From contig CAYLMK010000046.1 of the NCBI GenBank assembly GCA_964384945.1, forward strand, positions 1 through 19,918: DNA of 19,918 nucleotides. The letters are read 5' to 3'. The notes beneath the pieces were generated by a model. That model was not told the DNA's origin, did no database searches, and saw only the letters and a list, made by a program, of their open reading frames with translations. The position numbers and the translations under genes are program-made. The stretch is from S015-6 sp964384945. GTDB lineage: Bacteria; Desulfobacterota; DSWW01. Shown one piece after another: positions 13,648 through 19,918 of the stretch (position 1 is its first letter; every line of letters begins with the position of its first letter).

Positions 13648-14172
13648 TCAGGGCTTGAAGATCAGGTCCAGGTTCGTCTCTCCGGCCAGCCGGGCAAGGT
13701 GCTCCTTGATCTTTGCGATCGAGCCCTCGGCCGGCACCCTGGCCTCGAGCCGCAGGTCGAAGAGCGGGGCCCCGGAATGGGGCGCGCGGGTCACCTGCGT
13801 TTCCAGGGACTGGATGTTCACGTCGTGCGTCCGCAGCAGGCGGACCACGCTCTTGACGATTCCGGGATGATCCATGGAGATGATCTCGAACTTCAGGGGC
13901 AGCCCCGCCTTGACCGGCGCGGCGGCGGGGTCCTCCGCACGATGAAGGTAGGCGTCGAGCCCAAGACTCCGCAGCTCGTCGAGTCCCTGCCGGACCGCCT
14001 CTGCCTGCGCAGGCGTGCAGGAGAACAGGGTCATGGAGGAGAAGCAGCCGCCCATGACCGCCATCCGGCTGTCCTCGATGTTGGCCCCTTTGTCGAACAG
14101 AAGCGAAGAGATATCATCGACGATGCCCGGCCTGTCCTTGCCCGATGACAAGAGAATGAAGTATTCGGTCAT
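13648..14172 (-). CDS. Tandem ACT-domain protein, GcvR-like glycine cleavage regulator
   Basis: The product has 174 residues made of two ACT domains: about 3-80, with SSGKDRPGIVDDISSLLFDKGANI (9-32), and about 92-172, with SMDHPGIVKSVVRLLRTHDVNI (98-119). This is the layout of GcvR, which binds glycine and modulates expression of the glycine cleavage genes through protein contact in E. coli. No DNA-binding domain is visible, so it probably acts through a partner, and the Lrp/AsnC regulator encoded next to it is the obvious candidate. Its ATG overlaps the lipA stop (ATGA), indicating translational coupling. Confidence 0.82.
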   Translation of the reverse strand: MTEYFILLSSGKDRPGIVDDISSLLFDKGANIEDSRMAVMGGCFSSMTLFSCTPAQAEAVRQGLDELRSLGLDAYLHRAEDPAAAPVKAGLPLKFEIISMDHPGIVKSVVRLLRTHDVNIQSLETQVTRAPHSGAPLFDLRLEARVPAEGSIAKIKEHLARLAGETNLDLIFKP

Positions 14173-15092
14173 CTTTTTGCTCCTCGACTTCCTGCGGCTT
14201 CAGGGAGACAGGCCGCCGCGTAGAGCCCCTCCGCCCGGTACGAGCTTCGAACGAAGGGGCCGGCGGCGACCTCGGCAAACCCCAGGGCAAGCGCGGCCCT
14301 GCGCCACGCCTCGAATTCGCCGGGTGGAACGAAGCGTTCGACCGGCAGATGCCTTCGGGTCGGCTGCAGGTACTGGCCCAGCGTGAGGAAGTCCAAGCCC
14401 GCTCGACGCAGATCCCGCAGCGTGCTTTCAATCTCCTCCGGCGTCTCCCCCAGGCCCAGCATCAGGCCCGACTTGGTCGGGATCCCCGGCTCCCCGTCCC
14501 CGGCGCGCGCCAGAAGCTCGAGGGAACGCCCGTAGTCCGCACCCGGCCTGACCGACGGGTAGAGGCGGGCCACGGTCTCGAGGTTGTGGTTGAGCACGTC
14601 CGGGCGTGCGGCCAGGACCGTGCGGAGCGCATCCGCATTCCCCTGGAAATCCGGTATGAGGACCTCCACGAGCGTCTCCGGGCTTCGGCCGCGGATCTCC
14701 TCGATCGTGCGGGCGAACAGGGCGGCCCCGCCGTCCTTCAGGTCATCCCGGGTGACCGATGTGATCACCACGTACGTGAGCCCCATTTCCCGGACCGCCC
14801 CGGCCACCCGTCCCGGTTCTTCCGGATCCGGGGGGCCGCTGGGCCCGTGGCCGACCGAGCAGAAGCGGCAGTCCCGGGTGCAGCGGTCTCCAAGGATCAG
14901 GAAGGTGGCCGTCCCCCGAGAGAAACACTCGCCCTGGTTCGGGCACAGCGCCTCCTCACAGACCGTGTGCAGCCCGCCCCTCCTGAGCAGCCTGCGGACA
15001 CCCTGGTAGGCGGTCCCGGCCGGGATCGCGCGCTTCAGCCAGGCAGGCTTCCGAAGGGGCCGCCCGCGGTCCTGCCCGCTTCCTTCTTCCAT
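14169..15092 (-). CDS. lipA: Lipoyl synthase
   Basis: The product has 307 residues, the normal length. It has the auxiliary-cluster CX4CX5C motif (Cys45, Cys50, Cys56), the radical-SAM CX3CX2C motif (Cys71, Cys75, Cys78) and the conserved RSSY (282-285), whose serine ligates the auxiliary cluster. The enzyme inserts two sulfur atoms at C6 and C8 of protein-bound octanoyl groups, making the lipoyl arm used by the GcvH protein. It follows gcvPB by 22 nt and overlaps the ACT gene by 4 nt, placing lipoate synthesis in the same transcript as glycine decarboxylase. AGGAAG lies about 7 nt before the ATG. Confidence 0.95.
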   Translation of the reverse strand: MEEGSGQDRGRPLRKPAWLKRAIPAGTAYQGVRRLLRRGGLHTVCEEALCPNQGECFSRGTATFLILGDRCTRDCRFCSVGHGPSGPPDPEEPGRVAGAVREMGLTYVVITSVTRDDLKDGGAALFARTIEEIRGRSPETLVEVLIPDFQGNADALRTVLAARPDVLNHNLETVARLYPSVRPGADYGRSLELLARAGDGEPGIPTKSGLMLGLGETPEEIESTLRDLRRAGLDFLTLGQYLQPTRRHLPVERFVPPGEFEAWRRAALALGFAEVAAGPFVRSSYRAEGLYAAACLPEAAGSRGAKR

Positions 15093-15114
15093 TTCGTCTT
15101 CCTGCTCCGCCCGG

Positions 15115-16572
15115 TCAACCGCACAGACAAGGATGCCGGGCCGCCTCGGTTTCGTCCATCCTTCGAACCTTGCAGCGGCTCGGGGCGTTTCGAAGGAGGT
15201 CCGGGTCCCTCTCCGCCTCTTCGGCGATCGACCGGAATGCCTCGATCAGCGAGTCGATGCTGTCCTTGGATTCGGTTTCGGTCGGCTCGATCATGATCGC
15301 GCCGTTCACCACGAGGGGGAAATACACGGTGGGCGGATGGAATCCGTAATCCATCAGCCGCTTGACCATGTCCAGCGTGGTGATCTTCCGCTCCTTCTGG
15401 AATCTGTCAGAAAAGACGCACTCGTGCATGCAGGGCCGGTCGTAGGGAAGATGGAGCACCCCCTTGAGCCTCGACTGGATGTACCGGGCGTTCAGCACGG
15501 CCAGCCGGCTCGCCTTCTTGAGGTGGTCCGCCCCCATGCTCCGGATGTAGGCATACGCCCGGACCAGGACCCCGAAATTCCCATGGAAGGCATGCACCCT
15601 GCCGATCGACTCCGGGAAGTCCTCGGAAAGAACGTACCCGCTCTCCGACTCGAGGATCCGGGGAACGGGCAGGAAGGGCGCGAGATGCTTTTTCACGCAA
15701 ACCGGCCCGGCGCCCGGGCCGCCTCCGCCGTGGGGCGTGGAGAAGGTCTTGTGCAGGTTGAGGTGCAGCACGTCCAGGCCCATCCTGCCCGCGTCCACGG
15801 TCCCCATGACCGCGTTCATGTTCGCGCCGTCGCCGTAGACAAGTCCGCCCTTCCCGTGCACGATCCGGGCGATCTCGCAGATGTTCTCCTCGAAGAGGCC
15901 GAGCGTGTTCGGGTTGGTGACCATGATGCCTGCCGTGTCCTCGTCCATCGCCTCGGCGACCGTCTCGGCCGAGAGGATCCCTTGCGCATTGGACTTCACC
16001 GGCACGGGACGGTACCCGCACAGGGCCGCGCTGGCCGGGTTGGTGCCGTGGGCCGTGTCCGGCACGATGATCTTGGACCGGGGTTTGCCCCTGCTCCTGT
16101 GCCAGGCATGGATCAGAAGCATGCCGGTAAGCTCGCCCTGGGCCCCGGCGGACGGCTGCAGGGTCGCAGCGTCCATGCCGGTGATCTCGGCGAGCAGGCG
16201 CTCGAGCTCGACCATGAGCCGCAAGGCGCCCTGGGCCAGGGGAGCGGGCAGCAGAGGGTGCGCGTTCGCAAAGCCCTCGAGTGCGGCCAGCCTCTCGTGG
16301 ACCTTGGGATTGTACTTCATCGTGCAGGAGCCCAGCGGGTACATGCCCGTGTCCACGCCGAAATTCCACTGGGAGAGCCGGGTGTAGTGGCGCACCACGT
16401 CGACCTCGCTCAACTCCGGGAGATCCGGCACCGGAGCGGTCCATCGGCCGTCCAGGGGCGAGGGATCGACGTCCCGCCGGGGGAGGGAAAAGCCGCACCT
16501 TCCCGCCCTGCCCCTTTCCCAAAGCAGGGGCTCGTTCAGGACGAGCCCTGTCGTTCCGAGGGTTTCCTTCAT
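15115..16572 (-). CDS. gcvPB: Glycine dehydrogenase (decarboxylating) subunit 2
   Basis: The product has 485 residues, the expected length for the PLP-carrying half of the split P protein. Lys275 in NLHKTFSTPHGGGGPG (272-287) is the PLP lysine. RHYTRLSQWNFGVDTGMYPLGSCTMKYNPK (61-90) and DTAHGTNPAS (172-181) are canonical. With GcvPA it decarboxylates glycine and loads the aminomethyl group onto lipoyl-GcvH. The ATG overlaps the gcvPA stop (ATGA), so the subunits are translationally coupled and made in equal amounts. GcvH and GcvT are not in this window. Confidence 0.95.
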   Translation of the reverse strand: MKETLGTTGLVLNEPLLWERGRAGRCGFSLPRRDVDPSPLDGRWTAPVPDLPELSEVDVVRHYTRLSQWNFGVDTGMYPLGSCTMKYNPKVHERLAALEGFANAHPLLPAPLAQGALRLMVELERLLAEITGMDAATLQPSAGAQGELTGMLLIHAWHRSRGKPRSKIIVPDTAHGTNPASAALCGYRPVPVKSNAQGILSAETVAEAMDEDTAGIMVTNPNTLGLFEENICEIARIVHGKGGLVYGDGANMNAVMGTVDAGRMGLDVLHLNLHKTFSTPHGGGGPGAGPVCVKKHLAPFLPVPRILESESGYVLSEDFPESIGRVHAFHGNFGVLVRAYAYIRSMGADHLKKASRLAVLNARYIQSRLKGVLHLPYDRPCMHECVFSDRFQKERKITTLDMVKRLMDYGFHPPTVYFPLVVNGAIMIEPTETESKDSIDSLIEAFRSIAEEAERDPDLLRNAPSRCKVRRMDETEAARHPCLCG

Positions 16573-17900
16573 GCCTTCATCTCCTTGACAAGTTCGTCCA
16601 GGTCTTCGCGGCTCTTGGTTTCCGTTGCGCAGAGCAGATAATGGTTCGGCAGTTCCGGATAATACGGGGCCAGCGGCAGGCCCGCAACGATCCGTCTCGC
16701 CAGAAGCCTCTCGTAGGTCGCCCGGAAGCCCTCCGGGCATTCCACGACGAACTCGTTGAACGTCGGGGCCTCGAAGCTCGCCCGGAAGCCGGCCTTCCGC
16801 AAGGCCCCTTTCAGGTATTCGGCCTTGTCCCGGTTCAGCCCCGCCAGCTCGCGCATCCCGGTGCCGCCGAGCGAGGCCAGGTACATGGCGGCGGTGAGGG
16901 CGCACAGGCTCTGGTTGGTGCAGATATTGGACGTAGCCTTCTCGCGGCGGATGTGCTGCTCGCGGGTCGCCAGCGTGAGCACGAACCCGCTCCTTCCCTG
17001 CGCGTCCACCGCCTTTCCCACGAGCCGGCCGGGGATGTTCCGCACATAAGCCGTCCTCGTTGCGAACACGCCCAGCCCGGGCCCGCCGAAGGACCGGCAG
17101 ATGCCCAGGCTCTGCCCCTCGCCGCAGACGATGTCGGCGCCGAGCCTTCCCGGGGCCTTGAGAAGCCCGTAGGCGAGGGCCTCGGTGAAGCAGGCAATGA
17201 AGAGCGCCTCCTTGCGGTGCCCCGCGTCCGCGGCGGCCTGCAGGTCCTCGATGCACCCGAAGAAATTGGGGGACTGGACGGCCACGGCCGCAAGATCCTC
17301 GACCCCGTCGAGCCGCGAGAGGTCGGTCCTGCCGTCCTTCCGGTAGGGAAGCTCGACGATGTCGATGCCCGTGGGCGCGAGATACGTCCGGACCACGCGG
17401 CGGTACGAGGGATGGATCAGACGGGAGAGGGCGACCTTGTTTCGTCTCTGGATGCGCACGGCCATCAGCACGGCCTCGGCCAGGGCGGAGGCCCCGTCGT
17501 AGAGCGACGCGTTGGCCACTTCCATTCCCAGGAGCCGGGCCGCGAGGGTCTGGTACTCGTAGATGGCCTGGAGCGTCCCCTGGCTCATCTCCGGCTGGTA
17601 GGGGGTGTAGGATGTAACGAATTCGGATCGGCCGACAAGGTAGGGAACCACCGCCGGAACGTAGTGCTCATAGCTTCCGGCTCCCAGAAACACCCTGGCT
17701 TCCGGAGGCGAGGCCATGGAGGAGGACAGGGAACGGGCGAGTTCGATCAGTTCCCACTCGGTGAGGGGCTCCGGCAGATCGAGGCCCTTTTCGCGGCGGC
17801 TCGCCTCCGGAACGGTCGGATACAGGTCCTCGAGGGTTTCCGCGCCCACCTCCTCGAGCATGGAGGCAATCTCCTCGGGCGTGTGGGGCAGGTAACGCAT
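16569..17900 (-). CDS. gcvPA: Glycine dehydrogenase (decarboxylating) subunit 1
   Basis: The product has 443 residues, normal for this subunit. Canonical blocks include FLGAGSYEHYVPAVV (71-85), SYTPYQPEMSQGTLQ (97-111), LYDGASALAEA (133-143), CGEGQSLG (259-266) and REQHIRREKATSNICTNQ (313-330). The ATG at 17900 is chosen for GAAGGAGG about 8 nt upstream and because family members start with MRYLP-type sequences; a longer frame of 26 codons runs through the promoter. It is the first gene of the gcvPA-gcvPB-lipA-ACT-Lrp operon and diverges from a second gcvPA/gcvPB pair. Confidence 0.95.
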   Translation of the reverse strand: MRYLPHTPEEIASMLEEVGAETLEDLYPTVPEASRREKGLDLPEPLTEWELIELARSLSSSMASPPEARVFLGAGSYEHYVPAVVPYLVGRSEFVTSYTPYQPEMSQGTLQAIYEYQTLAARLLGMEVANASLYDGASALAEAVLMAVRIQRRNKVALSRLIHPSYRRVVRTYLAPTGIDIVELPYRKDGRTDLSRLDGVEDLAAVAVQSPNFFGCIEDLQAAADAGHRKEALFIACFTEALAYGLLKAPGRLGADIVCGEGQSLGICRSFGGPGLGVFATRTAYVRNIPGRLVGKAVDAQGRSGFVLTLATREQHIRREKATSNICTNQSLCALTAAMYLASLGGTGMRELAGLNRDKAEYLKGALRKAGFRASFEAPTFNEFVVECPEGFRATYERLLARRIVAGLPLAPYYPELPNHYLLCATETKSREDLDELVKEMKA

Positions 17901-17949
17901 CGGCTCGCCTCCTTCCCTTGTTTTTCCGGTTCGCGGGCTTTGGTATAAA

Positions 17950-17978
17950 AATGTAGCAAGAATTGATTTTTTCTTCAA
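17950..17978 (-). promoter_or_regulatory. Promoter of the gcvPA-gcvPB-lipA operon
   Basis: On the minus strand, TTGAAG (17973-17978, 4/6) and TACATT (17950-17955, 4/6) are separated by 17 nt. They sit in an AT-rich island (about 17941-18030) that stands out from the GC-rich surroundings. A small inverted repeat ATTGA/TCAAT (17962-17966 and 17975-17979) overlaps the -35. AT-rich sites between divergent operons are typical Lrp-family targets, so the Lrp/AsnC protein encoded at the end of this operon may act here (inference). Confidence 0.45.
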
Positions 17979-18079
17979 TATTTTCCTCGAATAGTGTAAA
18001 AAATGGTAAAAAGAGGCCGATATTTTGCGCTTTGTCCGCCCGCGGGGGAGAAATCCGGGGTTCTGCCGGGACCCTTCTT

Positions 18080-18108
18080 TTGACTTCTCCCTTTCCTTTC
18101 CTTACCCT
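18080..18108 (+). promoter_or_regulatory. Weak candidate promoter for the second gcvPA/gcvPB pair
   Basis: TTGACT (18080-18085, 5/6) is followed at 17 nt by TACCCT (18103-18108, 3/6). This would give a leader of about 70 nt, which contains a short TTCCG/CGGAA palindrome (18111-18122). The -10 is poor, and transcription may instead begin in the AT-rich island upstream. Confidence 0.25.
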
Positions 18109-18183
18109 CGTTCCGTTCGGAAGGCCCGGGAGGACGCCTGCGCGCGAAGGCAACCCCAACCGCACCGTTTGGAGGGATGATCG

Positions 18184-19587
18184 ATGGCGACCAAGAAGCC
18201 GATTGTCTACCCCTACATCCCGAATTCCGTGCCGGAGACAAGGTCCGGGATGCTGGAGAGGACAGGGGCGAAGGACATGGAGGAACTGTACGCGGAAATA
18301 CCGAAGCGCCTTCGCTTCAAGCGGTCCCTCAAGCTTCCGAAGCCCTTTCTTTCCGAGCTCGAACTCAAGAGGCACGTGAGCGGAATCCTCCGGAAGAACA
18401 AGTCCTGTGAGGAGTTCCTCAGCTTCCTGGGGGCCGGCTGCTACCAGCATCATGTCCCGGCGGTCGTGGACACCATCGTGAACCGGGGGGAATTCCTGAC
18501 CGCCTACTACGGAAGCAATTATTCGGACATGGGCAGGTTCCAGGTCATGTTCGAGTACGTGACCATGCTGACCGACCTGGTCGGCATGGAGGTGGCCGGC
18601 TTCCCCATGTACGACGGGTCCTCCTCCGGGGGAACGGCGCTGCGGATGTGCGCCCGGATCACGGGGAGGCCCGAGGTCCTCGTACCGGCGACCGTGAGCC
18701 CCCTCCGGAAGAAGGTGATCGAGAGCTACTGCCGCAACTCGGAGGTGAAGGCCGTGCGCAGCGTCTCGTTCCGCCCGGATACCGGCCTGCTGGACCTGGG
18801 CGATCTCAAGGCGAAACTCTCGGCGGACACGGCGGCGGTCTACGTCGAGAACCCCTCCTACCTGGGCTTGATCGAAACCCAGGGCAGGGAGATCGCGGAC
18901 CTGGTTCATGCGAACGGTTCTCTCTTCGCGGTGGGGGTGAACCCCATGTCTCTCGGGGTGCTTGCGCCGCCCGGGAACTACGGCGCGGACATCGTCTCCG
19001 GGGACACGCAGCCCCTGGGCGTGCACATGAATTACGGCGGCGGCGCCTGCGGGTTCGTGGCGGTCCGGGAGGTGGAGGCGCACATCGCCGAGCTTCCGGT
19101 CCTGCTCGCCTCGATCGCGGATCTCGAGGAGGGCGAGGGGTTCGGCTTCAACCTGTTTGCCTGGGCCGAGAGGCTCTCCTATGCCGCCCGCGAGAACGCC
19201 AAGGAGTACACCGGTACGGCCACGGCCCTCTGGAGCACGGCGAACGCGGTCTACCTGGCCCTGATGGGCCCGCAGGGCATGAAGGAGATCGGGGAGACGA
19301 TCCTTCAGAAAAGCCACTTTGCGAAGAGGCTCCTCTCCGAGCTGCCGGGCGTGAATATGCCCTTCCGCTCGGCCCATTTCAACGAGTTCGTGGTCAACTT
19401 CGATGGCACGGGCAAGACCGTACGCGACATCCATGCCGCGCTTCTGAAACGCAAGATCCTGGGCGGAAGGGACCTTTCCGGAGAATTCCCGGATCTGGGC
19501 CAGAGCGCCCTTTACTGCGTTTCGGAGATCCACACAGCCGCAGACATCCGCAAGCTCGCCAGGTCCCTGAAGGAGGTGATCGCATGA
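18184..19587 (+). CDS. Divergent GcvPA-like glycine dehydrogenase subunit 1 paralog
   Basis: The product has 467 residues and is clearly homologous to GcvPA: FLGAGCYQHHVPAVVD (81-96), MYDGSSSGGTALRM (142-155), GDTQPLG (273-279) and HFNEFVV (398-404). It differs from the canonical copy at 16569-17900 in key blocks. SYTPYQPEMSQG becomes AYYGSNYSDMGR (107-118). The REQHIRREKATSNICTNQ block is absent, with RENAKEYTGTATALWSTAN (336-354) in its place. This suggests a different amino acid substrate or a different lipoyl-protein partner. GGAGGG precedes the ATG by about 8 nt. Its stop overlaps the following gcvPB-like start (ATGA), so the pair is co-translated. Confidence 0.88.
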   Translation: MATKKPIVYPYIPNSVPETRSGMLERTGAKDMEELYAEIPKRLRFKRSLKLPKPFLSELELKRHVSGILRKNKSCEEFLSFLGAGCYQHHVPAVVDTIVNRGEFLTAYYGSNYSDMGRFQVMFEYVTMLTDLVGMEVAGFPMYDGSSSGGTALRMCARITGRPEVLVPATVSPLRKKVIESYCRNSEVKAVRSVSFRPDTGLLDLGDLKAKLSADTAAVYVENPSYLGLIETQGREIADLVHANGSLFAVGVNPMSLGVLAPPGNYGADIVSGDTQPLGVHMNYGGGACGFVAVREVEAHIAELPVLLASIADLEEGEGFGFNLFAWAERLSYAARENAKEYTGTATALWSTANAVYLALMGPQGMKEIGETILQKSHFAKRLLSELPGVNMPFRSAHFNEFVVNFDGTGKTVRDIHAALLKRKILGGRDLSGEFPDLGQSALYCVSEIHTAADIRKLARSLKEVIA

Positions 19588-19918
19588 ACGGAGAAACCAA
19601 GCTTCGGAACTATCACGCCCACGTCTGGGACGAGCCCCTTCTCATGGACATGTCCGTCCGGGGACAGCGCGGAATCCTGGTCCCCGAGGCCGAAGAGGAG
19701 GTCCGGGCCGCGGTGGGGGATGCGCGGGGCCTCATACCCGAGGCCATGCGGAGGAAGAGCCCGCCGGACCTCCCCGAGGTGGCCCAACCGCAGGTCCTGC
19801 GGCACTATACGCGCCTTTCCCAGATGACCCTTGGAAACGATGTAAGCAACGACATCGGGGTGGGAACCTGTACGATGAAGTACAGCCCCAAGGTGAACGA
19901 GCAGCTGTGCGCCATGCC
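19584..19918 (+). CDS. Divergent GcvPB-like subunit 2 paralog, 5' part only (cut by window edge)
   Basis: Only the first 111 codons are present. VLRHYTRLSQ aligns with the canonical GcvPB, but the following GNDVSNDIGVGTCTMKYSPK differs from GVDTGMYPLGSCTMKYNPK in the first copy. It starts by an ATGA overlap with the upstream GcvPA-like gene and has a very strong AGGAGGTGA ribosome site. The PLP lysine lies beyond the window, so catalytic competence cannot be judged. Confidence 0.88.
   Translation, partial: MNGETKLRNYHAHVWDEPLLMDMSVRGQRGILVPEAEEEVRAAVGDARGLIPEAMRRKSPPDLPEVAQPQVLRHYTRLSQMTLGNDVSNDIGVGTCTMKYSPKVNEQLCAM

Noticed and set aside
11638..14148. Open frame of 836 codons on the plus strand across the SDR, aminotransferase and regulator region
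   Set aside because: It crosses a divergent promoter region and overlaps several genes with clear motifs in other frames.
17901..18183. Possible glycine riboswitch in front of the gcv genes
   Set aside because: The conserved glycine aptamer core sequences were not found on either strand; the region is an AT-rich promoter island plus GC-rich leader.

Overview
The window is GC-rich bacterial DNA (roughly 60-65% GC by eye) with closely spaced genes, many ATGA stop/start overlaps and clear Shine-Dalgarno sites. The gene content points to a strict anaerobe, most likely a Desulfobacterota (deltaproteobacterial) sulfate reducer or syntroph. The main clues are a mercury-methylation pair (hgcA-hgcB), a split glycine decarboxylase (GcvPA/GcvPB), CoA-thioester oxidation genes, and an acyl-CoA dehydrogenase fused to iron-sulfur and flavin modules. 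The lineage is an inference; no rRNA or tRNA gene is present. No CRISPR array, transposase or phage gene was seen.

Layout, left to right. (1) 53-2397: two small membrane proteins on opposite strands, then an unusual PHP phosphoesterase-aminoglycoside phosphotransferase-like kinase fusion. (2) 2671-6252, minus strand: an SCP2-type thiolase followed by a 765-residue protein joining an acyl-CoA dehydrogenase, a 2x[4Fe-4S] ferredoxin and a nitroreductase. (3) 6433-8439, plus strand and divergent from (2): a sigma70-like promoter overlapped by a perfect 13-bp inverted repeat, an ArsR-family regulator, hgcA and hgcB. HgcA carries the NVWCAAGK cap-helix signature and five membrane helices. HgcB has two 4Fe-4S motifs, Cys73 and a Cys-rich tail. 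The pair is the expected machinery for making methylmercury. (4) 8681-12116, minus strand: two short-chain dehydrogenases and two VOC (glyoxalase-fold) proteins, with a 20-bp palindromic operator beside the promoter of the first gene. (5) 12335-13180, plus strand: a class IV PLP aminotransferase that overlaps tail-to-tail with the next operon. (6) 13150-17900, minus strand: a tightly packed gcvPA-gcvPB-lipA-(ACT-ACT regulator)-(Lrp/AsnC) operon. It combines glycine decarboxylase, lipoyl synthase for the H protein and two likely amino-acid-responsive regulators. (7) 18184 to the right edge, plus strand and divergent from (6): a second, sequence-divergent gcvPA-gcvPB pair, with gcvPB cut by the window end.

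The parts most worth follow-up are the acyl-CoA dehydrogenase-ferredoxin-nitroreductase fusion, the Cys-Cys-Gly-rich N-terminal tail on HgcA that echoes the HgcB tail, the operator at the arsR-hgcAB promoter, the PHP-kinase fusion, and the divergent second P-protein pair that lacks a motif present in the canonical copy.
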